Counted from the first letter of the stretch, positions 48,189-59,559 are shown. The stretch is DNA of 64,000 nt from Bretschneidera sinensis (GCA_023935145.1 CM043699.1:112697036-112761035); one strand, 5' to 3'. Made by a program: numbers and translations. The notes: a model not told the origin generated them from the sequence alone.

Positions 48189-48922
48189 TGTTGAGTTCTA
48201 ATACAGAAAAGTAGGTCAAATATGCATTAGAAAATGTTGATTTGCAATAATGGAAACAATAAAAAAAAAGCATTATAATTTAAGGATATAAGGTGCATAA
48301 TTCACTTTCTTTAAAGTGTTGGTTGCCTCTGCTCCAAAAAATTTGCCAATAAGTTCTTAGCAAATTCATCTTCATGTGAGACAAAGCTTTATGGAATAAT
48401 GAAGAGATTCCTAAGAACTCTTTAGGAAATTGTTTAGAAACTAAGTAGTTGTAATAATATTGGTTGTCTATCAAGGAAGAACATAAGAGAATGAAAAAAT
48501 GAGTAGAAAAATTATTAATGTAATGTGATGTGAAATATCTTCTCCAATTTATAGAGTTGAAATGCTGCTTAGACACCTTTTTAGAAACTCACAAATATCC
48601 AAACATATAGATAGTTAACACACCTTTTTCAAAAGATTACAAATTCAGGAGACATATATATTCCAATGGATGCTTTCTAAAGGCATGTAACTTCGTACAA
48701 ATAATACCACTTACACCTTTTCAAATTGTTGCAATAAATCGAAATCCTATTCATTCAATCTTTCTTTTATCCTTAATTTACCAAAGGTTATGTTTTTTTT
48801 ATAACAAACAATTGTGTCTACCGACTAAAAGTGATCACATCCTTAATTTATAACTCTTATATCACAACCCTTCAATTAGTTACACCATTTAATATTACAA
48901 TTTATATATAAAAATTCCAACA
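48189..48922 (-). repeat. 3' LTR of copia element 3
   Basis: The minus strand starts TGTTGGAATTTTTATATATA at 48922 (a common copia LTR start) after a purine-rich AATGGAAGAT. It ends GAACTCAACA at 48189. The outer 110 bp match 62262-62376. The 98-codon minus-strand open frame inside (48280-48576) is part of the LTR, not a gene. Confidence 0.6.
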
Positions 48923-49621
48923 ATCTTCCATTAAATTGTAATATTAAGCTATCATTAATTAGTTTCTAACTATATAATTATGCATACAAGAAGGTATCTT
49001 TCGATTTAAACTATCAATTAGTGTAAATTCCTTAAAGCTTTAATGAATTAGTTGGTGTCCATAGATTAAATCAACACTTCTTTATATTAGAACTGAAAAC
49101 ATCACACATATGATCTTATCCAGCTTCAGTGACAAGTTTGTAAAATACTTTAACACTATTATCACCATGTGCTTTCTAGTTTCATGAATATTTACAAAAT
49201 TAAACAACTCTTTGTTGAAAGCGACACCACTTCTATATTCATATAGGTAGAATGTCTTTCATTTGATGTCCTTGTTACTATAGACATTTAAAATTAACTT
49301 TTATTGTGGACTCAATTAAGAGTAAAACTCATCCTCTAAATACCGTAACGGTCAACACTGATTTTCTCTTTGGGCTCAACAATATTCTTTGCAATCACAA
49401 TCACATGATAGTAATTTGTTGTTACTGTTTAAACCTTGAAACTAGTGTTTGCTAGAACAAGGTTGATTTCCCATTATCACTAATTAATATAAGGTTTCAA
49501 TCCCATTTTGGTAGATTTAACTTCTATGTGACTTTGCCGAATTACTGTTTGATCATAAACGATGGTTGCAATTCTAGCCACTATATAACTTTCTAGCATA
49601 ATTATGTCTTAAACTTAATGT

Positions 49622-49770
49622 CAATTAATTCTGAGTAGCTTTATTGAGATCAAAAGAAAATTGTGCAAAGGCTTCTAATTGAGCCACTTCCAATTTTAAT
49701 TTGCTAGCTACTTGCTTCATAGCTTTAATTTGAGTTGCAGGTTCTACTCTAGCTAGACTTATCGTTGTAA
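49622..49770 (-). pseudogene. atpA: fragment of chloroplast atpA (ATP synthase alpha subunit) in nuclear DNA
   Basis: On the minus strand about 50 codons read as the C-terminal region of plastid ATP synthase alpha: [20 protein letters not shown], then [17 protein letters not shown]. Three codons (normally F-A-E before LEAF) are deleted, and a stop follows. The nucleotide sequence also has plastid-like codon use. It is far shorter than the roughly 507-residue gene product. It lies between the RT remnant and the 3' LTR of copia element 3, so plastid DNA was inserted there. Confidence 0.85.
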
Positions 49771-49867
49771 ACTTTGCTACGTACTTTATATATAGTTTCT
49801 TCACAATCATAATGCAAGGAAATAGATGACACATATTATGGTCACAACTTTATCTCTAATAACAACT

Positions 49868-49984
49868 GTCTCAGTCATTCTTCTTCCTTGCATGTAATTA
49901 TAAATGCTATAAATTCAAATTTCATTGTCTCAGTCATTCTTCTTCCTTGCATGTAATTATAAATGCTATATATTCAAATTTCAT
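49868..49984. repeat. 58-bp tandem duplication
   Basis: Two adjacent copies of a 58-bp unit starting GTCTCAGTCATTCTTCTTCC, starts at 49868 and 49926. They differ visibly at one base (AAATTC against TATTC). The near identity contrasts with the decayed element around it, so the duplication is young. Confidence 0.9.
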
Positions 49985-50279
49985 GGTTGTGATATACATA
50001 TCTGCTTCTTAAAGGCTCAACTTATTGTTCCACCTTCAAGCGTAAAAATCTATCAAAACATAGACTTATTTATCACTTTTGCATACTTGTGATCCAAATG
50101 GCATCAATGAATTCTTTTAATACAACCAGATAATCGAAGCAAAATAGTCCTAATTCAATACTTTTCTTGAGATCTCAAAGGACTCTATTTAATGGTTTGT
50201 GCTAAGCTTACTAGCATGTCTTGAAATTTTGTACTCTATAAATTTAATATCTGGCTCAGTTATTCATAACATACTTTAA

Positions 50280-50640
50280 ATTTTGTTATTGCTCTATCAC
50301 AATTCTCAGTTGGTTTAATATTGAAATTATAGGGGATGCTTGCTTCCTTTATTCCAAGATTTTGAAACTTCATTAATAGTTTCTTAGTGATGGGATTGTT
50401 TTAAAACATAACCCCACTATGTTTTTTCAATTTAACGCCTAAGATAGTATCTAATTCATATCATTCATCTTAAATGTACTAATTAGATACTTCTTAGCTT
50501 AGATATTCCTTGTAAATTGGTCATAAAGTGAAAACCCATAAATACGAATGATTAAACCATTATGTACTCGTAATAAGGTTTGAGTAAATGCACTTGTCAG
50601 CATTGTTATGTGTGAATCTATTTGACAAAATTACTAAATA
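50280..50640 (-). pseudogene. copia element 3 RT, part beyond the nested insertion
   Basis: Continues the RT domain directly after the insertion: FYLVILSNRFTHNNADKCIY at 50640-50580, then LGVKLKKHSGVMF and KEASIPYNFNIKPTE at about 50440-50310, the thumb/palm end of copia RT. The YVDD region between is too degraded to read. Confidence 0.65.
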
Positions 50641-50645
50641 AAACT

Positions 50646-51310
50646 TGATATGGCCCAAAACACTCCAGGCCCATAATACTCCAAGCGCCCGAGCCCGACG
50701 AACGGCCTGCTCCGACCCATACCAGCCCAGCTGGCTCCGACCCAAACAAGCCTCAAACCCAGCCGAATGCCCCAAAAGGACCCAACAGGCCCAGCGACCT
50801 CCCCAGGCCAAGCAAGCGATCCACATATTCTCCGGCCCAACGAAGTCTCCAGGCCTGTGAAGGACGGCCCAGCAAACCTACGATGGGATCTCCCCTACAA
50901 CTGTCAGCCGCCTTACAATCGCTAGCCACCCTACAAAGCTATCAGCCACTCTGCAACTGCCTTACGGCCGCACTATCACCCGAGCCCGCTATCATAACCA
51001 CCTCGCCGGCAGACGCCTATAAATGGGCCAATGTATGGACTTCACCATTCATATTCAGACACACCCGTACTCGCACTTAATATACTTAGGCCCTCGGCTT
51101 CTTTTGAGACCTCGGCTTCTCCCTTAAATCATTGCTGACTTAAGCATCGGAGTGCCTTCGGAGGTCTCCCTCTCCCCTCCTTCCGAGGGCCTTCAGTTCA
51201 CTCCTGTCACTTGTGCAGGATCCTAGCCGAGCCCTCACTCAAGCCACATCCCCAACCAGGCCACGTCAACTCCCAGGTCACGTCAGCCCCAGCGGTTTTT
51301 GGTATCAACA
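50646..51310 (+). repeat. 5' LTR of the Tat-type element
   Basis: 665 bp, TGATATGGCCC to GGTATCAACA. TATAAAT at 51018-51024 is the promoter. A motif GCATCGGAGTGCCTTCGGAG at about 51144-51163 recurs in the related elements, and a pyrimidine-rich stretch follows it. Confidence 0.92.
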
Positions 51311-51331
51311 GATTAGAGCCATCCGTGGGAA
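51311..51331 (+). other. primer-binding region of the Tat-type element
   Basis: GATTAGAGCCATCCGTGGGA follows the 5' LTR directly. The gag-only element has GATTGACGCTGTCTGTGGGA at the same place. The primer tRNA is not identified. Confidence 0.6.
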
Positions 51332-51599
51332 ACCACAATCTCTCGCTACAATAGGAGTGAAGAAGTAAAAGAACTCATTTGTCACGATACCACTGAGAAC
51401 CAGCGCAAGAATCAGTAAGGGGACCCCAGCGGCCTGCTCGGCCCCTGAACAAAGCAGCACTCGCGGTCGTCATTCCAGACCCAGATTTCCAACAGTACCT
51501 GAACATGCCACCCCCACCAGAGAGCAGCGCCCCCACCTCCCAGAAACCGACTCGCCCGATGATAAGGAAACAACAGCCCACCTTCAAGCCCCGGCAACC

Positions 51600-53040
51600 C
51601 AAGCCCAGTTTCAGGAACTGTCCAGGATGATAGCCAATTTGGCGACCCAGGTTCGGGAGGGAGGTTAGCAGCCCCCTGGATTTCCCGGCCAAGCTTCGGG
51701 ACAAGCAGAGTCGACCGGTAGAAACGACCCCACTTACTGTCCATCTTTTGCGAAGCCCTCCCCGCGTTGCAGTCGGTCCAAGGAAAGTTTCTCCTCAAAA
51801 GGCAACCTCAGCCTGGACAGATGGTTTAAAGAAATGGAAGGGAAGATAGACTTGGCCCTGAGACACAAGAATCCCAGCTTTATGGACGAACTCTGCGTCC
51901 AGGACCCTCCCTTCACGGAGGGTGTCCTCGAGACCCCTCTCCCGCCAAACTTCAGAATGCCCCAAGTCAGGATGTATGACAGAACCACAAATCTGATGGA
52001 CCACCTCCAGCACTATAAGACAACGATGGTACTATACCAGCACTCGGACCCGATCATGTGTCGCGCCTTCCCCTTGACTCTTAAAAAGGCGACGGGTACT
52101 TGGTACTCACGCTTGAAGCCAGGAACCATTAGCAACTTCAAAGAGCTCAGTTATGTTTTCGCCTCTCACTTCCTCAGCAGCAAAGGGCCCAAGAAAACCT
52201 CGGAAATCCTCTTCAACATTATCTAGCATAGGGGAGAGAGGCTTCTGGCTTACATCTCCTGATTCAACACAGCGGCATGGGAGATTCCAGACCTCGATCC
52301 GAACGTCCAGGTGATGGCCTTCAAAAACGGATTGAGATCTGGTATCTTTAGCTCTAAGCTAACTTAGCGCTCGCCCCGAGACATGAACGAGATCCTGGCC
52401 CGGGCAGAAAAGTACATGCTGACGGAGGACGATCAAGCCTTCAGAAGGGAAAGAGAGGGAGAAACAGAGAAGAAGAGGAAAGACCCTGCCCCCCCAGAGA
52501 GGAGCAGCCAAAAAGCCCCACCAGGAGGACAGGTATAGACCCCATCCTCGGGTCGATAGCTTCACTCCCCTTAATACTACTAGGACCGAAGTCCTCATGC
52601 AGCTTCAGGACAAGTCTGTCCTACAGTGGCCACCCAAGAAGTCTCTCGGGGAAAATCAAAAGAAATGGTGCCAGTTCCACCAAAGCCGAGGCCACGATAC
52701 AAAGTAGTGTCACAACCTGAAGAAACAAATTGAGAATCTCATCAACCAATGGCACCTGAAGGAGTTTACTGGGCCTCAAAGAAGGGAAATCCCTATGCCA
52801 CCAAGAAGAGATGACAGACGCCCTTATCAGCAATGGCAAGAGAAGCCAAACCCTCGGAGAGACCCCAGGGGGGAACAGAAAAAGCTCCGCCAGAAGAAGC
52901 CAGAGGTGGCCACATCCACCCGAATCATCAAAACTATTTGCGAAGGGCCAGCCGTGGGGGGGAATTCGAGGCGGAGCGGCAAAGCATATACTAGGGCTGT
53001 AGCCTCCGTCAGTGGCCCCTAGAAGAAAAGAAGAATAGAA
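51600..53040 (+). pseudogene. Tat-type element gag
   Basis: Capsid/nucleocapsid precursor. The N-terminal block QFQELSRMIANLATQVR is at about 51610-51660. The gag domain is at 51834-52226 (MYDRTTNLMDHLQHYK, AFPLTLKKATGTWYSRLKPG, FASHFLSSKGPKKT). The tail EDDQAFRKEREGETEKKRKD is near 52430-52485. A zinc-knuckle-like WCQFHQSRGHDTK (next Cys after a stop) is at about 52670-52710. At least five stops and one frame change occur before the protease. The same blocks occur in the gag-only element at 22246-23356. Confidence 0.88.
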
Positions 53041-53043
53041 CCG

Positions 53044-53475
53044 GTGATATCCTTCACAGAAGACGACCTCGAGGGCGTGCAGACTTTTCATGTGGTAGTC
53101 TCGCTCCTAGTGGCCAACTGCGAAATACGACGGGTTCTGATCGATAATGGGAGTTCCACAGACATACTGTTTCATGAGGCCTATCAACGCATTGAGTTGA
53201 AGGAAAGGCATCTAGAGCCTGCCTCTGCCCTCCTCTATGGCTTCGGGGGATCACCAGTCTTTGCCGAAGGAAGCATAGTCCTCCCCATGACCGCAGGGAC
53301 AGCCCCGAGGACGTCCATTGTACAGACTACGTTCCTAGTGGTCAAGCAACCCTCTTCTTATAACATGATAATCGACCGACCCACCCTCAACAAGCTGAAA
53401 GCCGTCGTCTTCACCTATCACCTGAAGGTAAAGTTCCCCACCAGCAAAGGGGTAGAGGTGATTAAAGGGGACTAG
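53044..53475 (+). pseudogene. Tat-type element protease
   Basis: Retroviral-type aspartic protease. A start like ISFTEDDLEGV precedes the active site LIDNGSSTDILF (Asp-Asn-Gly-Ser-Ser, usual for this clade) at about 53140-53175 and the C-terminal YNMIIDRPTLNKLKAV, where most relatives have a Gly before the RPTL block. Open for 143 codons, then a TAG at 53473-53475 separates it from RT in the same frame. Confidence 0.88.
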
Positions 53476-53733
53476 AAGGTCTCCCATTCATGTTATTTGA
53501 GTGATATCAGGGAAGAAAAAAAGACCGAGGCCCTACCACTTGAAGTAGAGGATCTACGGGATGAGGTGAAGACACCCAGAGGCCGGCCCGCAGAGAAACT
53601 AACCACTGTGCCCCTGGGAAAAGACCACGCCCGAACCATACAAATATGAGCAAACCTCCCAAAAGAACCCAAGGAAGAACTCATTCGCCTCCTCCGAAAG
53701 AATCAGGATCTATTTGCCTGGTCAGCCCTAGAT

Positions 53734-54597
53734 ATGCCAGGGGTTAACTCTGAAACCATTGAGCACTGCCTGAATGTAGATCCTAGGTGCAAGCCAGTTA
53801 TTCAGAAGAAGAGGTCCTTCGCCCCCGAGCGCCAGGTAGCCATCAACGCTGAAGTGGACAAACTGCTGGAAACCGGCTTTATCAAGGAAGCAAGGTACCC
53901 AGATTGGGTATCCAATGTCGTGATGGTCAAAAAGGCCAGCGGTAAATGGTGTATTTACATTGATTTCACCAACCTAAACAAAGCTTGCCCAAAGGACAGC
54001 TTCCCTCTTCCTCGGATCGATCAGATGTTAGACACCACTTTCGGGCACGAATTTCTCTCTTTCATGGATGCTTACTCTGGTTACAATCAGATTTTCATGC
54101 ACAAGTCTGACCAAGAAAAGGCTGCCTTTATCATCGAGCGAGAAGTGTATTGCTACGAAGTGATGCCCTTTAGGCTGAAGAATGCTGGGGTAACCTATCA
54201 GAGGTTGGTAAACAAAATCTTTAAGAGGCAGATTGGGCGGAATATGGAAGTCTATGTGGATAATATGTTGGTTAAAAGCTCCGAAGCACAGAACCACTGT
54301 TCTGACCTAGAAGAGGCCTTCGGAGTCTTGCGCAAGCATAACATGAGATTGAATCTATCCAAGTGCACTTTTGGGGTAACTAGCGGCAAGTTCTTCGGAT
54401 TCATGGTCACTCAGAGAGGGATAGAGGTTAATATGGAAAAGATAGAGGTCATCCTTAACATGACCCCTCCCAAGTCTGTGAAAGAGGTCCAACAACTCAC
54501 CGGACGAATCGCGGCCCTAAGCTGTTTTATGTCTAAGTCGGCAGAAAGGTGCCTTCATTTCTTTAAGGCTATCAAAAAGGCGAAGGACTTCACCTGA
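53734..54597 (+). pseudogene. Tat-type element reverse transcriptase, catalytic Asp lost
   Basis: Gypsy RT, 287 open codons in the protease frame. Motifs in order: GFIKEARYPDWVSNVVMVKK, FTNLNKACPKDSFPLPRID, FMDAYSGYNQI (first catalytic Asp present), MPFRLKNAGVTYQRL, then YVDNMLVKS at 54253-54279 where YVDD is expected. The codon at 54262-54264 is AAT, one transition from GAT. The thumb ends at QLTGRIAALSCFMSKSAE. A TGA (54595-54597) breaks the link to RNase H. Upstream, at 53476-53733, the same frame continues with a stop at 53647. Confidence 0.92.
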
Positions 54598-54651
54598 AAG
54601 CTTCCAAGAGGTGTTCGAATACTTGAAGAAGTATCTGAGTTCACCCCCCTC

Positions 54652-55011
54652 TTGACCAAACCATTCCCAGATGAAGAGTTCTTTCTTTACCTATTCGCCA
54701 GCCCAAGCACTGCAGCCTCTGTTCTGATACGGGAAGAAGCAGGTACCCAGAAGCCCATCTACTACGTCAGTCGAATTCTCCACGACACTGAGACGAGGTA
54801 CCCTCCCATTGAAAAAATGGCCTACTCCCTGATGGTAGCCGCACGAAAGCTCCGGCCTTACTTCCAGGCACACACTATCATCTTCCAGACGGACCAACCT
54901 TTGAGGCAGGTCTTTTACAATCCAAGTGTTTCGGGGAGGATGGTAAAATGGGCGGTCGAGCTGGGAGAGTTTGATATCCGCTACCTACCTAGGCAATTTA
55001 TCAAGGGCTAG
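54652..55011 (+). pseudogene. Tat-type element RNase H 1
   Basis: The usual gypsy RNase H, directly after RT: FFLYLFASPSTAASVLIREE, YYVSRILHDTETRYPPIEKM, QAHTIIFQTDQPLRQVF, WAVELGEFDIRY. The first catalytic Asp position reads YLFAS rather than a D-containing motif. Ends at TAG 55009-55011. Confidence 0.85.
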
Positions 55012-55029
55012 GCTCTGGCCGATTTCATC

Positions 55030-55480
55030 GTGGAAACAACCCTGCCCATAGACCCGAATAAGCCCGCAGCATCTAAGGACGATGACCCCCCTCTGAGATC
55101 GAGTCTCCATGTGGATGCGTCCTCAAATTCACAAGAAAATCAGGCGGGGCTCATCCTCTGCAGTCCGAAAGGCTTCACCATTGAATATGCATTGAGGTTC
55201 GAGTTTAGAGCCTCCAATAACGAACCAAAATACGAAGCCCTCCTAGCCGGTCTAAGGTTAGCCAAGGTACTTGCAGTAGAAGTGCTGGAAGTATTCAGCG
55301 ACTCTCAGTTGGTGGTAAATCAGGTACAGGGGGAGTTCGAGGTCAGAGGGGAAAAACTCTTCGGGTACCTCCAAAAAGTAAAAGAACGGGTCGCCATGCT
55401 CAAAACATTCAGGATAACTCATATCCCTCGAGCTGAGAACTCCAAGGCAGATGCCCTTGTGAACCTGGCATTTTCTCAGG
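55030..55480 (+). pseudogene. second (archaeal-type) RNase H domain of the Tat-type element
   Basis: A second complete RNase H: LHVDASSNSQENQAGLILCS, FRASNNEPKYEALLAGLRLA, VEVLEVFSDSQLVVNQVQGE, then THIPRAENSKADALVNLA. The Asp, Glu and Asp residues at the usual places (VDAS, YEAL, SDSQ) are present, and this copy looks better preserved than RNase H 1. A dual RNase H is known in Tat elements. The frame runs on into integrase. Confidence 0.9.
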
Positions 55481-55559
55481 AACTAACGCCCAACCGAGCT
55501 GTCTACCAAGAAATCCTCGTTGCACCAAGTATAGATGAAGCTCCAGTTCTACCGGTAGA

Positions 55560-56805
55560 AGAGAGGCCCACTTGGATGGATCCGATCCTCCAATATTTAA
55601 AAGAAGACACTGTACCCGAACAAAAGGACCAAGCCAGGAAGTTAATTTCTTGTGCCTCGCGTTACACCCGCATGGAAGGGCAACTATACAAAAGGGCTTT
55701 AACCATGCCATACCTACGATGCCTCGGGCCGAGAGAGTCCGACTATGCTCTCCGAGAGGTCCACGAAGGGATATGCAGAAACCATTTGGGGGCTCGGGCC
55801 TTAGCCTTTAAAGTCTTTCACCAGGGGTACTATTGGCCCATGGTTAAAGGTGACGTGGCAAACTTAGTCAAAAAATGTGAGAACTGTCATCGGTGGTCTC
55901 CAATATCACACCGCCCCGCTAACCCTCTCGTCTCCATCACCAACCCTCTCCCCTTCGCCATGTGGGGGATGGATCTCCTAGGCCCATTCCCAACGGCTGT
56001 TGGGTAAAAGAAGCATCTTATTGTAGCCATTGACTACTTCACTAAATGGGTCGAGGTCGAGCCATTGACCAGTATCACAGATCACCATACTTGAAACTTT
56101 GTATGGAAATCGATAGTATACCGATTCGGGATCCCTCGAGTGCTGATCACCAACAATGGGAAGCAGTTTGACAACTCTCGATTCAAGACATTCTGCGATG
56201 ACCTCTACATCGAACATCGGTTCTCTTCTGTTGGGTATCCACAAGCCAACGGTCAGGCTGAAGTAACCAATAGGACACTCCTCCAAGGGATCAGAAGAAG
56301 ACTTGATGAGGCAGATAATCAGTGGGCAGAGCAGCTCTACCATATCCTTTGGGCCTATTGAACAATAACCAGGAAGCCAACTGGAGAAACCCCCTTCTTC
56401 ATGGCATACGGGTCAGAGGCTGTCATCCCTCTGGAAATTGGGATCCCATCGATACGAGTGCAGCACTTCGAACCAGGCAACAACTAAGAAGGGTTGAGAA
56501 TGAACGCGGACCTAATTGAGAAGACAAGGGATAAAAACCAGATCCGCCTCGCGACCTACCAATAGAGAGCAGCTCGGTACTACAACTCCCGGGTCCGATC
56601 AAAAGACTTCAAGCTTAATGACTTCGTCCTCTGGAAGAGTGAAGTGTCACACCCTCGCCGTACATGGAAGCTAGTATCAAACTGGGAAAGTCCTTACTGA
56701 ATTCGAAGGGTTTGTAGAATGGGCACTTATGAACTAGAGGATATGGAAGGAAAAACCATTCCACGCACCTGGAACGCGGAGAACCTCCGTAGGTTTTATC
56801 AATGA
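55560..56805 (+). pseudogene. Tat-type element integrase
   Basis: The zinc-binding H2C2 part lies at about 55755-55910 (HEGICRNHLGARALAFK, YYWPMVKGDVANLVKKCENC). The core starts WGMDLLGPFP at about 55963. A TAA at 56005-56007 and a TGA near 56093 interrupt it. The second core motif reads LITNNGKQF, with AAC (56152-56154) in place of the catalytic Asp codon. The third, PQANGQAEVTNRTL, keeps its Glu. The C-terminal part is at about 56560-56805 (YYNSRVRSKDFKLNDFVLWK, then TWNAENLRRFYQ) with further stops. Confidence 0.9.
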
Positions 56806-56957
56806 AATGTAAAAGAAAGTAAAATGTCAATAAAGATTTGAAGTTTCAAACATATTGGTTTATTCATATAGAAAAACGGTACAAAAGCCAGGCAATCTGG
56901 CCTCGGGTATAAAAGTGCTAAACAATTATAGGGAAGACAGAGCCTTGTAGGCCGCGA

Positions 56958-58702
56958 TCAAGAATCCTCAGCAGGTCCTTGGACCCCTTCTTCTGAAGTA
57001 GGCTGACCAGCACCCTCTGGCCCCTCCTGGACCTCGTACATAGCGGCCTCCTCAGCACTTCCTCCAGAAGAAGCGACGTCAGACCCTTCTGAATCTGCAG
57101 CCAAGTCAAGACCCGAGAAGTTAACCCCCGGGAAAAGAAGCGCAACCCTCCTCTTAGCTTCCTCAAAGCCTTCTATGTACTGATTTGTGCCTTTCTCCGT
57201 AAGGAACGCCTCATTCTCTGCGGCTTGACGACGGACCTCTTTCAGCTCCTCTCTAAAAGCATCTTCGGACCTAAGACAATGATCTCTTTCGAAAACTGCC
57301 TCCGCTCTCTCCTTTTCTGCCGTCTCAAGAAAGATGGACAGATCGTGAACAGCGTCCTGGGACTTCTGTAATTTACGCTCGGTCTTGGCCAAGCGATCCG
57401 CCGTGTCCAAGGTGCGCCGAGAAAGCACCCCAGCCAGAACTCCGGTCTAAGAGAACAACCCTGTTAGAAACAGAACATATAAACCAATTCAAAAGGTGAG
57501 GCGAGCATTACTTGAGAGAAGACAACCTCCGCGGCTGAGTATAGCACCTTGATAGGCTTTGACGAAGCGTCCACCGTGTCGCGAGGAGGAATCCCCAGCA
57601 CCAGATGCTCACGGGCCACCCTAGGATTTATGAATACGGAATCGTCCGTCCTCAGGGCCCACCTCGGAGTAAAAAAGGGAGCCATCCCAAGCCCTTTTTG
57701 AGGTAAAGGCGTTCTAGAAGGAAGCGTGGGCGCAATTGGGCCACTCCCCCCTAAGGAAGATGAAGGCCTAGGGGGACTGTCCACCAAAATTAGAGCCACG
57801 GGCGGAACCTTGGTATTCTTCTTCAGCCCCGAGCTGCTGGTCTCTACAGCCCTTTTTTGTTCACAAACCATACGCCTAGCCAAAACTGCCATCTCCATAT
57901 CTAGGCAAAAAGGAGAACATTAGAAACTTGGGTAAAAAAGAGAAAAATTTCTACACACAAATAAATCGATGGCTACCATGCCCCAGGTGCGAGGGAAGGC
58001 TGGGAAGACACAGGCCGCGCCTGTGGAGTTCTTCATTGTCTCCAAACACCTCTGTATCTAAGGGCGCGGTCAGCATCGCCCTCAACGTCTCTTGCTTACG
58101 GGTTTGAAGATATGGTCTTTTACATTTACCAACACGATCCAAACCCCAGCTAAGCGGGACGTCATAACTCTCAGCACTCTAGACGAAGAAAAAACTCTCC
58201 TTCCACTTTTTTATGGACGAAGGTTTTTCCTTCAGAACACTCTTCCCCCGCCTTGAGCTAACGATGACCCACCCAGTATGGCCAAGCTGGGCCAACTGAA
58301 AATGGGCCTTAAACACATTAATATTCATCACCCCAACCGTCTCCTGGCAAACAGAGATAAAAGCTAGAATCAGCCGGACCGAGTTGGGCACCAGCTGGCT
58401 TAGTGCGATACCAAAGTATCTGAGGCCAAGCAGAGGAAAGAACGGAGAGAAAATCTGAGCCTGGCCTTGAGCTGTTGCTCATAGAGGCACAGCTCGAAAG
58501 ACACCTAACTGGGCAGGACATCGCACGCCCTCTCTCCAACCTTGGGAACCCTTATATGGAATTCCATAGGGATCCTATACTTAACCCATATTTTCATAAA
58601 GCTAGCCTCCCTCACGGCACTCAGAATAGAATTCGCTTCGAACTTCCATTCCTCCCTCTCAGTGTTCAGGGCATCATCCCTAATGGTCAATGACGCCCGC
58701 AC
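56958..58702 (-). pseudogene. antisense gene of the Tat-type element (putative gypsy-type transposon family), spliced
   Basis: Runs opposite to gag-pol, between integrase and the 3' LTR. The N-terminal half (58702-58179) resembles the plant 'putative gypsy type transposon' domain: MEFHIRVPKVGERACDVLPS, NSVRLILAFISVCQETVGV, then SSIKKWKESFFFV. It has two frame changes and a TAG at 58179-58181, after which the same frame continues. Two short GT-AG introns fit exactly: 57976-57901 (76 bp) and 57511-57447 (65 bp). The C-terminal exon (57446-56958) is a charged coiled-coil-like stretch (LAKTERKLQKSQDAVHDL) followed by an acidic tail. The function of this family is unknown. The intron phases match, supporting a real former gene. 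Confidence 0.75.
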
Positions 58703-59281
58703 ATCTTTCTCTCTAGACGACTCGGCCCTCTAGCCCCCTCTTTTTTCCCCCTATACGGAACGAGGGCCCGACCCTCACTCGGGGGAGCCGACTCCTGAGA
58801 AAAGGCTTTCTCGGTAGAAGGGGAGCCCATCGCCTCCCCGAACTCCCTTGACAGAGCCCCACTAGTATCGCTACCACCAGATATCTCACATAGAAAGAAA
58901 AAACTAGTTTCTGTGGAAAACCCCTAAATACGCCGAGCACTCTCAAGCTCCCTAGATAAACTAACTCAGGATCTCTCAAACTCGCAAAGTGAAGATCAAA
59001 TAAAGAAGGAAGTCTCTTATATAGAAGCTGGGGGGCACCAAAACCGAGAAATTTCCATCCGAGTGTCAGATAGAACGACGCGCCCCCTGGCATTCCCAAG
59101 GCGTCGTCGTGACAGCTGTCATCATAGCCTGCCCTTCGCTCTGCCCAATATGCCGCCCTCTGGGCAGCCAACGTTTAATGCACCCAACAGGCAGAAACCT
59201 ATGGGAAAAGGATAAAAATGTTCTAGAAGGCCCAAAGGAAGAAAGAGACCCAGGCTCATGATTTATTTCAAGTACTGGACG
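58703..59281. other. Tat-type element 3' region, upstream of the antisense gene
   Basis: Probably holds the promoter and leader of the antisense gene. The 152-codon minus-strand open frame at 58713-59171 has no recognisable domain and is low in evidence. No other feature is seen. Confidence 0.4.
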
Positions 59282-59542
59282 CTCGGCACATTTCTCTAAA
59301 AATCCGAGCTCTGTAAACACTCAGTCGAATCTCCGAAAAATCCAAGCGTATAAGTTGCATTACATTCACTCGGTACATTTTTCCAGAAATCCGAGCCTTG
59401 TCAATGCTTGGTCGAATCTCTAAAAACTCCGAGTGTATGAGCTGCGTTGCATACGCTTGACACATTTCTCCAAAAATCCGAGCCCTGTCAACGCTCGGTC
59501 GAATCTCCAAAAAGTTCGAGCGTATGAGCTGCGTTACATACG
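59282..59542. repeat. 87-bp tandem array, three units
   Basis: Units start at 59282, 59369 and 59456 (start CTCGGCACATTTCTC or a variant), with a partial fourth at 59543. Each contains CGAGCGTATG and, 11-12 bp later, CATACGCTCG-like sequence, so each junction can form a hairpin. Tandem arrays in the 3' region are common in Tat elements. The gag-only relative has a different array in the same place. Confidence 0.85.
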
Positions 59543-59559
59543 CTCAGACTATTTACTCT

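Noticed and set aside
48280..48576. 98-codon minus-strand frame as an independent gene
   Set aside because: It lies within the LTR of copia element 3, and the LTR structure explains the sequence.
51375..52013. Several minus-strand open frames up to 128 codons
   Set aside because: They overlap the plus-strand gag of the Tat-type element, are GC-rich shadows and have no domains.
52621..53091. 156-codon minus-strand open frame
   Set aside because: Antisense shadow of gag and protease; its composition follows from the GC-rich coding strand.
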